From Bacteroidales bacterium (GTDB taxonomy: Bacteria; Bacteroidota; Bacteroidia; Bacteroidales; UBA932): DNA of 38,725 nucleotides. Where the stretch lies: NCBI GenBank assembly GCA_017464245.1, contig JAFUDV010000002.1:1-38725 (forward strand), written 5' to 3'. A model generated the notes under the pieces. That model was not told the DNA's origin and made no database searches. It was given only the letters and a program-made list of their open reading frames with translations. Shown here piece after piece: positions 16,591-24,478 of the stretch. The position numbers were made by a program, and so were the translations under genes. Positions within the stretch are counted from its first letter, which is position 1, and every line of letters begins with the position of its first letter.

Positions 16591-17155
16591 GGTTTATCTT
16601 CATTCCCGCTGCGAACTGCGGCCCGGCGACCCGGAACCAGACTGGCGGAGCATATTCTCCGTGATGGAGGCCCGCCGGATGGGCCGCCTTCTCAAGCGGG
16701 CCGTCTGGACTTCGTCCGAGGCCCTGAAAGCGGCCGGCATTGCGGTCCCGGACGCCGTCATCATCGGCACGGACTTCGGCTGCATCGACCATTCCGAACA
16801 GTTCCTGCGCGGGGTGAAAGGCATCGACGGTGCGCCGCTGAAGCCCACGCATTTCATGCAGTCCACGCACAATACCATCGCCTCCCTCATCGCCATCCGC
16901 CTGGGCTGCCACGGGTATAATGCCACCTATTCGCACCGCGGCCGCTCCTACGAAAGCGCCCTGCAGGACGCCGCGATGCAGATCGCCCTCGGCGACATCG
17001 ACACCGCCCTCGTCGGCTGGTTCGACGAGATGACCCCGCTCCTCGCGGAAAGCCTCACCGCCCAGGGCATCGACCCTGCCGAACACGCCCTCGCGGTCGT
17101 CCTTTCGGCCAACCCCGAGGGCGCGGTTTCAGAATTTGCGCCTTTGGATCCCTAG
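16583..17155 (+). CDS. Cys-less half-ketosynthase (PF13723-like, chain-length-factor type)
   Basis: 190 aa from ATG 16583, inside the last codons of ketosynthase 3. It covers only the N-terminal half of the thiolase fold: VIIGTDFGC, then FMQSTHNTIASLIA (91-104), where the SxHN pattern typical of this family replaces the active-site STAC, then TALVGWFDEM. It therefore cannot form an acyl-enzyme thioester at the usual place. The family occurs with ketosynthases in aryl polyene loci and is thought to act as a partner subunit. It resembles the N-terminal domain of the product of 14629-15411, so the two may be old duplicates. Its TAG stop shares CTAG with the convergent M16 peptidase gene. Confidence 0.85.
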   Translation: MRKVYLHSRCELRPGDPEPDWRSIFSVMEARRMGRLLKRAVWTSSEALKAAGIAVPDAVIIGTDFGCIDHSEQFLRGVKGIDGAPLKPTHFMQSTHNTIASLIAIRLGCHGYNATYSHRGRSYESALQDAAMQIALGDIDTALVGWFDEMTPLLAESLTAQGIDPAEHALAVVLSANPEGAVSEFAPLDP

Positions 17156-20037
17156 TATCCGAAGATCTCCTCCAGGGTCACCTGCTGCACGGGGCCGAGG
17201 GTCTTGAGGAAGTCGAGGTCCAGGTCGGAAGGGTCGCCGAGGATGGCGTATACGTAGGTGCGGTCCTTGATCCATTTGGCGTGCGTGGCGAGGAGGTCGT
17301 CCATCGTCAGGGCGCCCACTTTCTCATAGACCTGCTTCTCGCGCGGCTCGGTGAGGCCGAGTTCCTGGGCGGTCAGGTAGCTGTAGAAGACGGAGGCGCC
17401 GGTCGTGCGCTGGGTGCGGAGCTTGCCCAGGATGGCGGCCTTGGCGATCTCGAGGTTTTCGGGGGCCTGTGGCAGGTCCTCGATGATTTCGTCGAAACCT
17501 TCCACGGCTTTCCGGAGCTTGTCGTTCTGGGAGGCGATGGTGGCGCGGAAGGCGTAGGTGTCGCCCCGGTAGGACGGGGTGGTGAGCCGGGCGCCGGCGC
17601 TGTAGGCAAGGGCGCGGGACTCGCGCATCTCCTGGAACACGATGGCGTTCATGCCGCCGCCGTAGTACTCGTTGAACAGGTCGATGCACGGATCCTCCGC
17701 GAGGTCCAGGGTCTCGCCCCGGTCGGAGTACTGCACATAATTGAACTGGCGGGCGTTATACGGGGCCAGGAGAACTTTCGCGGTCGGGGTGAGCTGCTTG
17801 ACGGCATGCGTCTTCACGAGCGGCTCGAGGCCTTCGCACGGGTGGGCGGCCTTCACGGTCTCCACCACTTCTTCGAGGGGAGCGGGGCCATAGTAAAGGA
17901 TGGTCATCTTCTTGCCCAGCAGGTCTTTCACTGTGCCGAGCAGTTCCTCGGAGGAGAGGGTCGCCACGGCGGCGTTCGTGAGCGTCTTGCCTTTCACATA
18001 GTCCGGTCCGTAGATCAGATAGGTCTGCAGGGCGCTGTTGCAGGCGCGCTGGCTCATCTTGGCGTCCAGCCGGCTGCGGATGAGGTCCTGCTTGAGCTGG
18101 GTGAGGACGTCCTCGTCGGCGACGGCGTTCCGGAACAGGTCTTCCACGATGGCAAGGGCCTTGGGGAGGTTCTCGCTGAGACCGCTTACCCAGATGTTGG
18201 TGGTGTTTCCGCCCACCTGCAAGCCATGGCTGCAGGCCAGGCCGTACATCTCGGAAGCGATGTCGGCTGCGGAACGGCCGTCGGTTCCCAGATAGTCGAA
18301 ATAGCTGGCGGCCAGCTCCAGGACAGGATCGTTGTCGCTTCCCTTGTCATATCGCAGGGTAAGGGAGGCGATGTCGTTCTTTTCGTTCTTCTTGTACAGA
18401 AGCGGCAGCCCGTTCACCTCGGAGACGGTCATGTCCTTTGCGAAGTCCACGAAGACGGGTTCGATGGGTGCGACGTCGGCCTTCGCGATCCCGGCGAGGA
18501 AGTCGCTCTGCTTGTCCCGGTTGGTCACGATCGGGGTGATGCGCGGGGCGTCGATCTTCTTGATGGAGGTGTCCTCGCCGATGTGCTTGAAGGCGATGGC
18601 GTAGCTGTCAGGTCCCAGATATTCCTGCGCCCAGGCGACAACGTCGGCCTTGGTCACTTTCTCCATGCGGTCCAGCTTGCCCACGGCCACTTTCCAGGGA
18701 ACGCGGTTGATGAACGCGTCCACGAACTGGTCGGCCCGGCTGCTGTTGGCGACGAGACCCTGCATCTGGCGCAACTTGTAGTTGGCCTTGGCTGCCTCCA
18801 CGAGTTCATCCGGGAATTCCCCGTTGCGGAGCTTGGCGACCTCGGCGAGGAAGATGTCGCGGACTTCCTCCAGGCTCTGGCCTTCCTTGGCCATGCCTTC
18901 CAGGATGAAGAGGCCGTAGTCCGCCCGGTTGTACGGGAAGATGCCGGCGTCCAGGACCTTTTGGTTCTGGATGACATCCAGGTCCACGAGACCCGCCTGC
19001 CCGTTGTACAGGATGGAAGAGACGATGTCGGAGATTTCGCTGTCCAGGGACGAGGCGCCCGGGGTGCGCCAGCCCATCATCACGAATTCGGACTCATAGC
19101 CCAGAATGTCCTTGCGGAGGGGCTGGGTGACAGGCGGTTCCGGGGTGAAGCTGAAGGTCGGGAGATTCTTGTTGGGCTTCCAGTCTCCGAAATACTTCTT
19201 GATGATGCGCATCATCTCGTCCGGGTCGAAGTCGCCGGAGAGGCAGATGGCCACGTTGTTCGGGACATAGAAAGTGTCCTTCTGCTTGCGGATGGCCTTC
19301 AGGGACGGATTCTTGAGGTGGTCCTGCGTGCCGATGACCGTCTGCGTGCCGTATGGATGGTGCGGGAACAGGAGGGAGTCGAGGGCGTCGAGGGCTTTCT
19401 CGGAATCGGAGGTCAGGCCCATGTTCTTCTCCTCATAGACAGCCTCGAGCTCGGTGTGGAAGCCACGGAACACGCAGTTCATGAAGCGGTCGGCCTGGAT
19501 CCGGGCCCAGTTCTCCACCTGGTTGGAGGGGATTTCCTCCACGTAGCAGGTGACGTCGTTGGACGTGTAGGCATTGGAGCCTTCGGAGCCGATGATGGAC
19601 ATCAGCTTGTCATACTCGTTCGGGATGGCGATCTTGGAGGCCTCGTAGCTGATGGAGTCGATCTGGTGGTACAGGTCCAGCCGCTCCTGCGGGTCCTTCA
19701 GGGTGCGGTACACTTCGAACAGGCTGTCGATGGCGGAGAGCATCGGCTTTTCCGCTTCGTAGTCCTGCGTGCCGAACTGTTCCGTTCCCTTGAACATCAT
19801 GTGCTCCAGGTAGTGGGCGAGGCCGGTGTTATCGGCCGGGTCGTCCTTTCCGCCGGCACGGACGGCGATGTAGGTCTGGATTCGGGGCTCGTCCTTGTTG
19901 ACGGTCATGTACACGGTCAGGCCGTTGGGAAGGGTCGCAATCTTCGTCTGGAGCGGATCGCCCTTCACGGTCTCATACTTGCTGCCGCACGAAACGGCTA
20001 TGGCGGCGAGGGCCGCCAGAATCAGAGATTTCTTCAT
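17152..20037 (-). CDS. M16 family zinc metallopeptidase, lipoprotein (insulinase-like)
   Basis: A 961 aa two-repeat M16 protease. Residues 1-17 are a lipoprotein signal ending in AVSC, so Cys17 is probably lipidated and the enzyme sits in the periplasm or outer membrane. The inverted zinc motif is HYLEH (H75, E78, H79), with a third ligand expected in the ELEAVYEEKN stretch (196-205). The C-terminal half from about 560 lacks HxxEH and is the usual inactive partner. The start chosen is ATG 20037: it begins the signal peptide and lies 21 bases after a -7 box. The frame stays open 37 codons further, but those codons cover the promoter. Family members degrade peptides; the target here is unknown. 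Confidence 0.92.
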   Translation of the reverse strand: MKKSLILAALAAIAVSCGSKYETVKGDPLQTKIATLPNGLTVYMTVNKDEPRIQTYIAVRAGGKDDPADNTGLAHYLEHMMFKGTEQFGTQDYEAEKPMLSAIDSLFEVYRTLKDPQERLDLYHQIDSISYEASKIAIPNEYDKLMSIIGSEGSNAYTSNDVTCYVEEIPSNQVENWARIQADRFMNCVFRGFHTELEAVYEEKNMGLTSDSEKALDALDSLLFPHHPYGTQTVIGTQDHLKNPSLKAIRKQKDTFYVPNNVAICLSGDFDPDEMMRIIKKYFGDWKPNKNLPTFSFTPEPPVTQPLRKDILGYESEFVMMGWRTPGASSLDSEISDIVSSILYNGQAGLVDLDVIQNQKVLDAGIFPYNRADYGLFILEGMAKEGQSLEEVRDIFLAEVAKLRNGEFPDELVEAAKANYKLRQMQGLVANSSRADQFVDAFINRVPWKVAVGKLDRMEKVTKADVVAWAQEYLGPDSYAIAFKHIGEDTSIKKIDAPRITPIVTNRDKQSDFLAGIAKADVAPIEPVFVDFAKDMTVSEVNGLPLLYKKNEKNDIASLTLRYDKGSDNDPVLELAASYFDYLGTDGRSAADIASEMYGLACSHGLQVGGNTTNIWVSGLSENLPKALAIVEDLFRNAVADEDVLTQLKQDLIRSRLDAKMSQRACNSALQTYLIYGPDYVKGKTLTNAAVATLSSEELLGTVKDLLGKKMTILYYGPAPLEEVVETVKAAHPCEGLEPLVKTHAVKQLTPTAKVLLAPYNARQFNYVQYSDRGETLDLAEDPCIDLFNEYYGGGMNAIVFQEMRESRALAYSAGARLTTPSYRGDTYAFRATIASQNDKLRKAVEGFDEIIEDLPQAPENLEIAKAAILGKLRTQRTTGASVFYSYLTAQELGLTEPREKQVYEKVGALTMDDLLATHAKWIKDRTYVYAILGDPSDLDLDFLKTLGPVQQVTLEEIFGY

Positions 20038-20045
20038 GCCCAAAG

Positions 20046-20068
20046 CGTTTGAAACGTACAAAGGTACG
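20046..20068 (-). promoter_or_regulatory. -7 box within a double dyad upstream of the M16 peptidase gene
   Basis: On the minus strand TACCTTTG (20059-20066) matches TAnnTTTG, 21 bases before the ATG at 20037. It lies inside an inverted repeat, CGTAC (20055-20059) and GTACG (20064-20068) around AAAG. A second small palindrome, CGTTT-G-AAACG (20046-20056), is directly downstream. The dyads could bind a regulator; this is inference from symmetry only. Confidence 0.5.
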
Positions 20069-20080
20069 AAATAATCCCGT

Positions 20081-22102
20081 TTATTGTCCCAAAATCGGAA
20101 TTTCCAGCTTGAAGGTGACGTTCCGGCCGGGATTCCGGAGGCCGACATACTTGAGCCGGCTCAGATGGTCCGCATACACGGCGTCCGTCAGATTGTCCGC
20201 CAGGAGGCAGACCGTCGCGATCCGGCGGCCTTTCGCATGGATGTCCGTGGACGCGGAGATCCCCAGGAGCGTATAGGCCGGGGTCGCCGTCTCCGTCCCG
20301 GGCAGGAAGTGGTCCTGGGCGAAACGATGGTCCACGCGGAAGGAGACATAGCCGTCCCGGAAGGTCTTTCCGTGATGGAAAAGTTCCCATTTCACCTCCC
20401 CACTGAGCCGAGGGGCCGGAATGAGCGGCATGTCCTCCTCCCCGAAAGTGCCGCGGACATAGGAGAACTGGCCGCCCAGGTGGAGACGGTGGACGGGATG
20501 GATGTCCACGGAGGTTTCTCCGCCATAAAGCAGTGCATTCCCGGCCGTGTACTGATAGACTTCGTACCCGTCAACCGCCGCGCCGGTCCGGCCGGCATAG
20601 ATGTAGTGGTCGATCCGGTTGCAGAAGAGGGCGGCGGCGAGGGTGATGTGCTCCGAGGCGAAATCGCCGCCCAGGTCGCCCTGGAGGCTGAATTCGGGTT
20701 TGAGGTCGGCATTGCCCATCTCGTAGCGGACCGTCCCTTCGTGCACGCCGTTGGACGCGAGTTCGCTGAGGTTCGGAGCCCGGAAGCCGCGGGCGACATT
20801 GGCCCGGAAGTTCAGGGAGGGGAGCGGGGAATACACGAGTCCGGCGCTCGCCGTCACGCCCGGATACCGGCGGCTGAACTCCTCGAAGCGGCCTTCCAAC
20901 GCGAAGCTGTGGAGCCGACGGAAGTCGCCGCGCACGCCGCCGGAGAAATGGACCTTGTCCATCGCCTTGGTCGCTGTGGCGAAGATACCCGCATCGAAAA
21001 GCCGGTAGGCCGGGATGAGGACTTCCTCGCCGAGGTTGGCGCTCTCCTGGTACATGCCGCCGATGCCGGCGGACAGTTTCCAGCCGTTCCGGTCGCCGGA
21101 GATGTATTTTACGTCGTAGTTGACCGTCTGAAGCTTGAAATCCAGTTCGGCCTCGTCCTCCTCTTCCTCGAATTCCTGCCGGCGGTTCTGCTGGTAGCCG
21201 ACAATCGCTTTGATCCTTCCGTCGCCGGCAAGGAACGTGTTGTCCAGCACGGCCTTGTAATGGCGTACCTGCTGGAAGGGGAGTTCCAGCCCGTACCCGG
21301 TCGGGCCTTCCAGGATTCCGTCCTCATATCCTTCCGTCATACCCGGCGTCAGGTGGAAACAGCCCAGTGTCAGGCGGGAGAAGCCCCACTTCCGGTTGAG
21401 CCCCACTTTCCCGGTGAGTGCTCTTTCGCGGAACTGCGTGCCCGGCACCAGTCCGTCCGCCGCGTTGCGGTAGGCATGGGCATATTTGTCGCTGAAACGG
21501 AGATTCCAGACGAATCCGTTCCGGTTCCCGCCATGATACAGGCTGTAGGCGGCGAGTCCGCTGTTGCTCTGGTATTCGCTGCTGAGGCCGGCGGTGAAGG
21601 CGCCGGGTGCGGGATTGGCCTCGGGATGGAAGATGAGGACGCCGGCCAGGGCGTCGGAACCGTACATGAGGCTCGCCGGTCCTTTGACGACTTCGACGGA
21701 ATGGACGCTGTTCCCGTCCAGTTCCACGCCGTGCTCGTCGCCCCACTGCTGGCCTTCTTGGCGGAGTCCGTCGGCGATGACCACGACGCGGTTGTAACCG
21801 AGTCCGCGGATGACGGGCTTGGAAATGCCGCTGCCGGTGGAAACCTGGCTTACACCGGGTTCCCGCGCGATGGCGTCGATGATGTTGCCGGAGGCGTTGG
21901 AACGGATGGCATGGGCATCCAGTACGCTGACGGCGGAGGGGGTTTCACTGAGTCTGCTGTCGCCGGTCAATCCGGTGACCACCACCTCTTTCAGGTGGAG
22001 ATGGCGCGTGAATACGTCGGCCGTATCCTGCGCCCGGGCAGTGAGGCCAATGACCAGGATGACTGCCGACAGGACCAGGGCGTATAACCTTCTTCTTCCC
22101 AT
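20081..22102 (-). CDS. TonB-dependent outer-membrane receptor
   Basis: A 673 aa outer-membrane transporter. Residues 1-25 are a signal peptide ending ARAQ. A plug domain follows (about 38-160), with VVVTG at its start, PVIRGLGYNRVVVIADG and the KGPASLMYGSDALAGV signature. The rest is a beta-barrel with alternating aromatic strands, ending in a Phe/Leu-rich strand (TFKLEIPILGQ). It lacks the N-terminal carboxypeptidase-like domain of SusC proteins, so it is of the metal/siderophore/cobalamin receptor type. The plug region resembles ZnuD- and BtuB-like receptors, but the substrate cannot be assigned. It is last in a tight four-gene operon after an XRE regulator (seven-base gap) and a flotillin. 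Confidence 0.92.
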   Translation of the reverse strand: MGRRRLYALVLSAVILVIGLTARAQDTADVFTRHLHLKEVVVTGLTGDSRLSETPSAVSVLDAHAIRSNASGNIIDAIAREPGVSQVSTGSGISKPVIRGLGYNRVVVIADGLRQEGQQWGDEHGVELDGNSVHSVEVVKGPASLMYGSDALAGVLIFHPEANPAPGAFTAGLSSEYQSNSGLAAYSLYHGGNRNGFVWNLRFSDKYAHAYRNAADGLVPGTQFRERALTGKVGLNRKWGFSRLTLGCFHLTPGMTEGYEDGILEGPTGYGLELPFQQVRHYKAVLDNTFLAGDGRIKAIVGYQQNRRQEFEEEEDEAELDFKLQTVNYDVKYISGDRNGWKLSAGIGGMYQESANLGEEVLIPAYRLFDAGIFATATKAMDKVHFSGGVRGDFRRLHSFALEGRFEEFSRRYPGVTASAGLVYSPLPSLNFRANVARGFRAPNLSELASNGVHEGTVRYEMGNADLKPEFSLQGDLGGDFASEHITLAAALFCNRIDHYIYAGRTGAAVDGYEVYQYTAGNALLYGGETSVDIHPVHRLHLGGQFSYVRGTFGEEDMPLIPAPRLSGEVKWELFHHGKTFRDGYVSFRVDHRFAQDHFLPGTETATPAYTLLGISASTDIHAKGRRIATVCLLADNLTDAVYADHLSRLKYVGLRNPGRNVTFKLEIPILGQ

Positions 22103-22109
22103 TCACCGG

Positions 22110-22328
22110 CTATTCTGGCGCTTCTTCCATCCGGTATTCCAGGATGTCACCCGGCTGGCAGTCCAGCGCCCGGCAGATAGCATCCATCGTGCTGATACGG
22201 ATGGCTTTGGCCTTTCCACACTTGAGGATGGAGAGGTTGGCCGGGGTGATGCCGATCCTTTCCGCCAGCTCGCCGGAGGACATTTTCCGGCGGGCCAGCA
22301 TGACGTCGATGTTGATGATGATGGGCAT
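22110..22328 (-). CDS. Small XRE/Cro-type transcriptional regulator (YozG-like)
   Basis: A 72 aa single-domain DNA-binding protein. The helix-turn-helix spans about residues 17-58, with SGELAERIGITPANLSIL as the first two helices and the typical ending AICRALDCQPGDILEY. It lies between the flotillin gene (three-base gap) and the receptor gene (seven-base gap), so it is co-transcribed with both. It may regulate its own operon or the receptor; no operator could be identified. YozG-like regulators are often paired with DUF2975 membrane proteins, which are absent here. Confidence 0.9.
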   Translation of the reverse strand: MPIIINIDVMLARRKMSSGELAERIGITPANLSILKCGKAKAIRISTMDAICRALDCQPGDILEYRMEEAPE

Positions 22329-22331
22329 GGC

Positions 22332-23753
22332 TTACTCCACCTCCTCTTTCTCCTCCTGCACGTCCGGTTTCTGGGCGCCCTTGAGGTAGGAAGGGAGTTC
22401 CATCCCGGCCATCTTGAAGAGGTCGTCCAGCGGGGGGACGGACTTCATCATGCCGGAGATGAAATTGGACGTGGCGGTTTTTCCGTCAGCGGAATTGCCG
22501 GTATCCCAGACGGTTACCTTGTCAATGTTGATACCCTTGACGGCCTCGACCTGGGTCTTGACGAGCTCGGGAAGCTTGTCGGCGATCATCATGAGGACGG
22601 CCTTCTGTGCATCGCCCTGGGCGGCACCCACGAGCTGCTGGAAACCGGAGGCCTGCTTGGTCAGGATCTCGAGGACACCGCGGGCCTGGGCGTCCATCTT
22701 GGCGAAGATGGCGTCGGCCTCACCCTTCGCCTTGCGGCGGATCTGCTCGGCCTCGGCTTCGGCGTCGATGATGGCTTTTTCTTTCTCGATCTGGGCAGGG
22801 ACCACGACATTGGCCTTCTGGGTGGCCTCTTCGCGTTCGGCACGGGCGAGTTCCGCGTCGCGCTCGGACTTGTAGGCTTCCTCGAGGGCTTTCGCGGCCT
22901 GGACCTTCTCGGCGGCGACGGCGATGCGGTCGGCCTCGGCCTCCTTCTCGCGGCGGGTCGCGTTGGAGTTCGCGATCGCGATCTTGGAGTTGTTCTCACC
23001 TTCGACGGCGAGGGCGTTGGCCTCCGCGGTCTTGATACGGGTGTCACGGGTGGTCTCGGCGATCCGGATGTCCTTGTCCCGGTCGGCCTCGGCCTTACCG
23101 ATCTCACCGAAGCGGTTCTGCTCCGCGACGGACTTCTTCGCGTCGTTGATGGCCTTCGCAGCGGCTTCCTTACCCAGGGCCTCGATGTAGCCGGATTCGT
23201 CGCGGATATCGGTGACGTTCACGTTGATGAGCTTCAGGCCGATCTTGCGGAGCTCGGCTTCCACGTTGGTGGAGACATTGGCGAGGAACTTGTCGCGGTC
23301 TGCGTTGATTTCCTCGATGTCCATCGTCGCGATCACGAGACGGAGCTGGCCGAAGAGGATATCGGTCGCGATGTTCTGGATGCTGTCCACGCTGAGGCCC
23401 AGCAGGCGCTCCGCGGCGTTGGTCATGTTCTCCGGCTCGGTGGAGATACCCACGGTGAAGCGGCAGGGGACATCCACGCGGATGTTCTGCTTGGACAGGG
23501 CGTTGGTGAGGTTGCACTCGATGGAGATGGGCTTGAGGTCCAGGAAGGCGTAGTCCTGGAACACCGGCCAGATGAAAGCGGCACCGCCGTGGATGCAGCG
23601 GGCGGAGGAGATGGAACCGGCGGCGTTCTTGCCGGTCTTGCCGTAGATGACAAGGATCTTGTCGGAAGGGCAGCGGCGATAGCGCTTGAGGATGGCGGCG
23701 AGCGTCACGAAGAGCACCGCCACGAGGATGAGGATGATGTAAAGCTGTTCCAT
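22332..23753 (-). CDS. Flotillin-like SPFH-domain membrane scaffold protein
   Basis: 473 aa, the length of FloT/YuaG-type flotillins. One N-terminal membrane segment (about 4-22) is followed by the SPFH/band 7 domain (about 28-220, with CRFTVGISTEP), then a long Ala/Glu/Lys-rich coiled coil (about 225-370). The C-terminal region (ASGFQQLVGAAQGDAQKAV) is the oligomerisation part. Flotillins organise membrane microdomains. The upstream NfeD-like gene ends one base before this start, as in the yuaF-yuaG pair of Bacillus subtilis, so the two should act together. The unusual point is that an XRE regulator and a TonB receptor follow in the same operon. Confidence 0.93.
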   Translation of the reverse strand: MEQLYIILILVAVLFVTLAAILKRYRRCPSDKILVIYGKTGKNAAGSISSARCIHGGAAFIWPVFQDYAFLDLKPISIECNLTNALSKQNIRVDVPCRFTVGISTEPENMTNAAERLLGLSVDSIQNIATDILFGQLRLVIATMDIEEINADRDKFLANVSTNVEAELRKIGLKLINVNVTDIRDESGYIEALGKEAAAKAINDAKKSVAEQNRFGEIGKAEADRDKDIRIAETTRDTRIKTAEANALAVEGENNSKIAIANSNATRREKEAEADRIAVAAEKVQAAKALEEAYKSERDAELARAEREEATQKANVVVPAQIEKEKAIIDAEAEAEQIRRKAKGEADAIFAKMDAQARGVLEILTKQASGFQQLVGAAQGDAQKAVLMMIADKLPELVKTQVEAVKGINIDKVTVWDTGNSADGKTATSNFISGMMKSVPPLDDLFKMAGMELPSYLKGAQKPDVQEEKEEVE

Positions 23754-23754
23754 A

Positions 23755-24360
23755 TCAGATAATATATGAGTTCAGTCCTTCGACGAGGAGGGTGTTGGCG
23801 TCAACGGCCTCGACGACCTTGATCGGGGTGCCGGTCTTGATGGCGTCCCCATCCGTTACGGCATTGTATTCGCGGACGGCGCCCTGGATGGTGATCTGCA
23901 CCTTGCCTTCGCCGGCGCGTTCGCCCGGAATGGTGAGGTAGCACTTGCCCTGGCAGCCCACGGCCGACTTGTACACGTTGATGTTCCCGCTCTGCTGCAT
24001 GGTGCTCAGCCACTTGAACAGGTACATGACGGCGGCGACGAGGCCGACGCCCACCAGGATGGCGATGATGACCAGGAGCGCGGTGGACTGCACCTGCGGA
24101 CGCAGGATGATGGCGGTCCAGCCGAAGCCCAGGAAGAAATTGACGAAATTCCGGAACGTGTACAGGTTGGACCCGCCTTCGATGTTGGAGAGGTCGCTTC
24201 CGTCCATGGAAGTGTCCACGTCCACGTCGAAGTCGGCATCGGCATCGGCGCCGAGGAAGGTCATGACCGTCTGGACGATGAAGATGAGGGAGGCGGTCAG
24301 GGTAATCCCCCAGAGGAGTTTCATTGCCGGGCTCAATGCGGCCCACCAGGTTGCCAACAT
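23755..24360 (-). CDS. NfeD-like membrane protein with C-terminal OB-fold (YuaF type)
   Basis: 201 aa with three likely membrane segments (about 14-36, 69-88 and 92-118) and a C-terminal beta-rich OB-like domain (about 128-200, with GCQGKCYLTIPGERAGEGKV). A very acidic loop (38-56, DADADFDVDVD) follows the first segment. The arrangement and the flotillin gene one base downstream identify it as the NfeD partner of a flotillin. It is first in the operon, with a good promoter upstream. It has no serine protease domain, unlike long NfeD proteins. Confidence 0.85.
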   Translation of the reverse strand: MLATWWAALSPAMKLLWGITLTASLIFIVQTVMTFLGADADADFDVDVDTSMDGSDLSNIEGGSNLYTFRNFVNFFLGFGWTAIILRPQVQSTALLVIIAILVGVGLVAAVMYLFKWLSTMQQSGNINVYKSAVGCQGKCYLTIPGERAGEGKVQITIQGAVREYNAVTDGDAIKTGTPIKVVEAVDANTLLVEGLNSYII

Positions 24361-24385
24361 AGTTCGATGAGTATTGGTTTTGATG

Positions 24386-24415
24386 CAAATATAGAAAGAA
24401 TTTATTGAAAAACAA
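24386..24415 (-). promoter_or_regulatory. Two-part promoter of the NfeD/flotillin/XRE/receptor operon
   Basis: On the minus strand TATATTTG (complement of 24386-24393) is a perfect -7 box, preceded after 19 bases by TTG (complement of 24413-24415), a partial -33 box. The -7 box ends 25 bases before the ATG at 24360. It is in an AT-rich 118-base gap shared with the divergent transporter promoter. Confidence 0.65.
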
Positions 24416-24464
24416 TAACGATTCCAAAAATTTCAACAAATTTCTGATTGCGCAGACTTTTTCT

Positions 24465-24472
24465 TATATTTG
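24465..24472 (+). promoter_or_regulatory. -7 box of the AI-2E family transporter gene
   Basis: TATATTTG, a full match, ends only six bases before ATG 24479. A TTG inside this box could be read as a start (24470), but overlap with the promoter argues against it. The transcript may be leaderless. Confidence 0.6.
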
Positions 24473-24478
24473 TATGCC

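Noticed and set aside
17281-22087. Very long open frames on the plus strand opposite the M16 peptidase and the TonB receptor (over 600 and 900 codons)
   Set aside because: They are shadows caused by high-GC codon bias. Composition is Val/Gly/His-rich without domains, and the minus-strand frames have clear signal peptides and catalytic or plug motifs.
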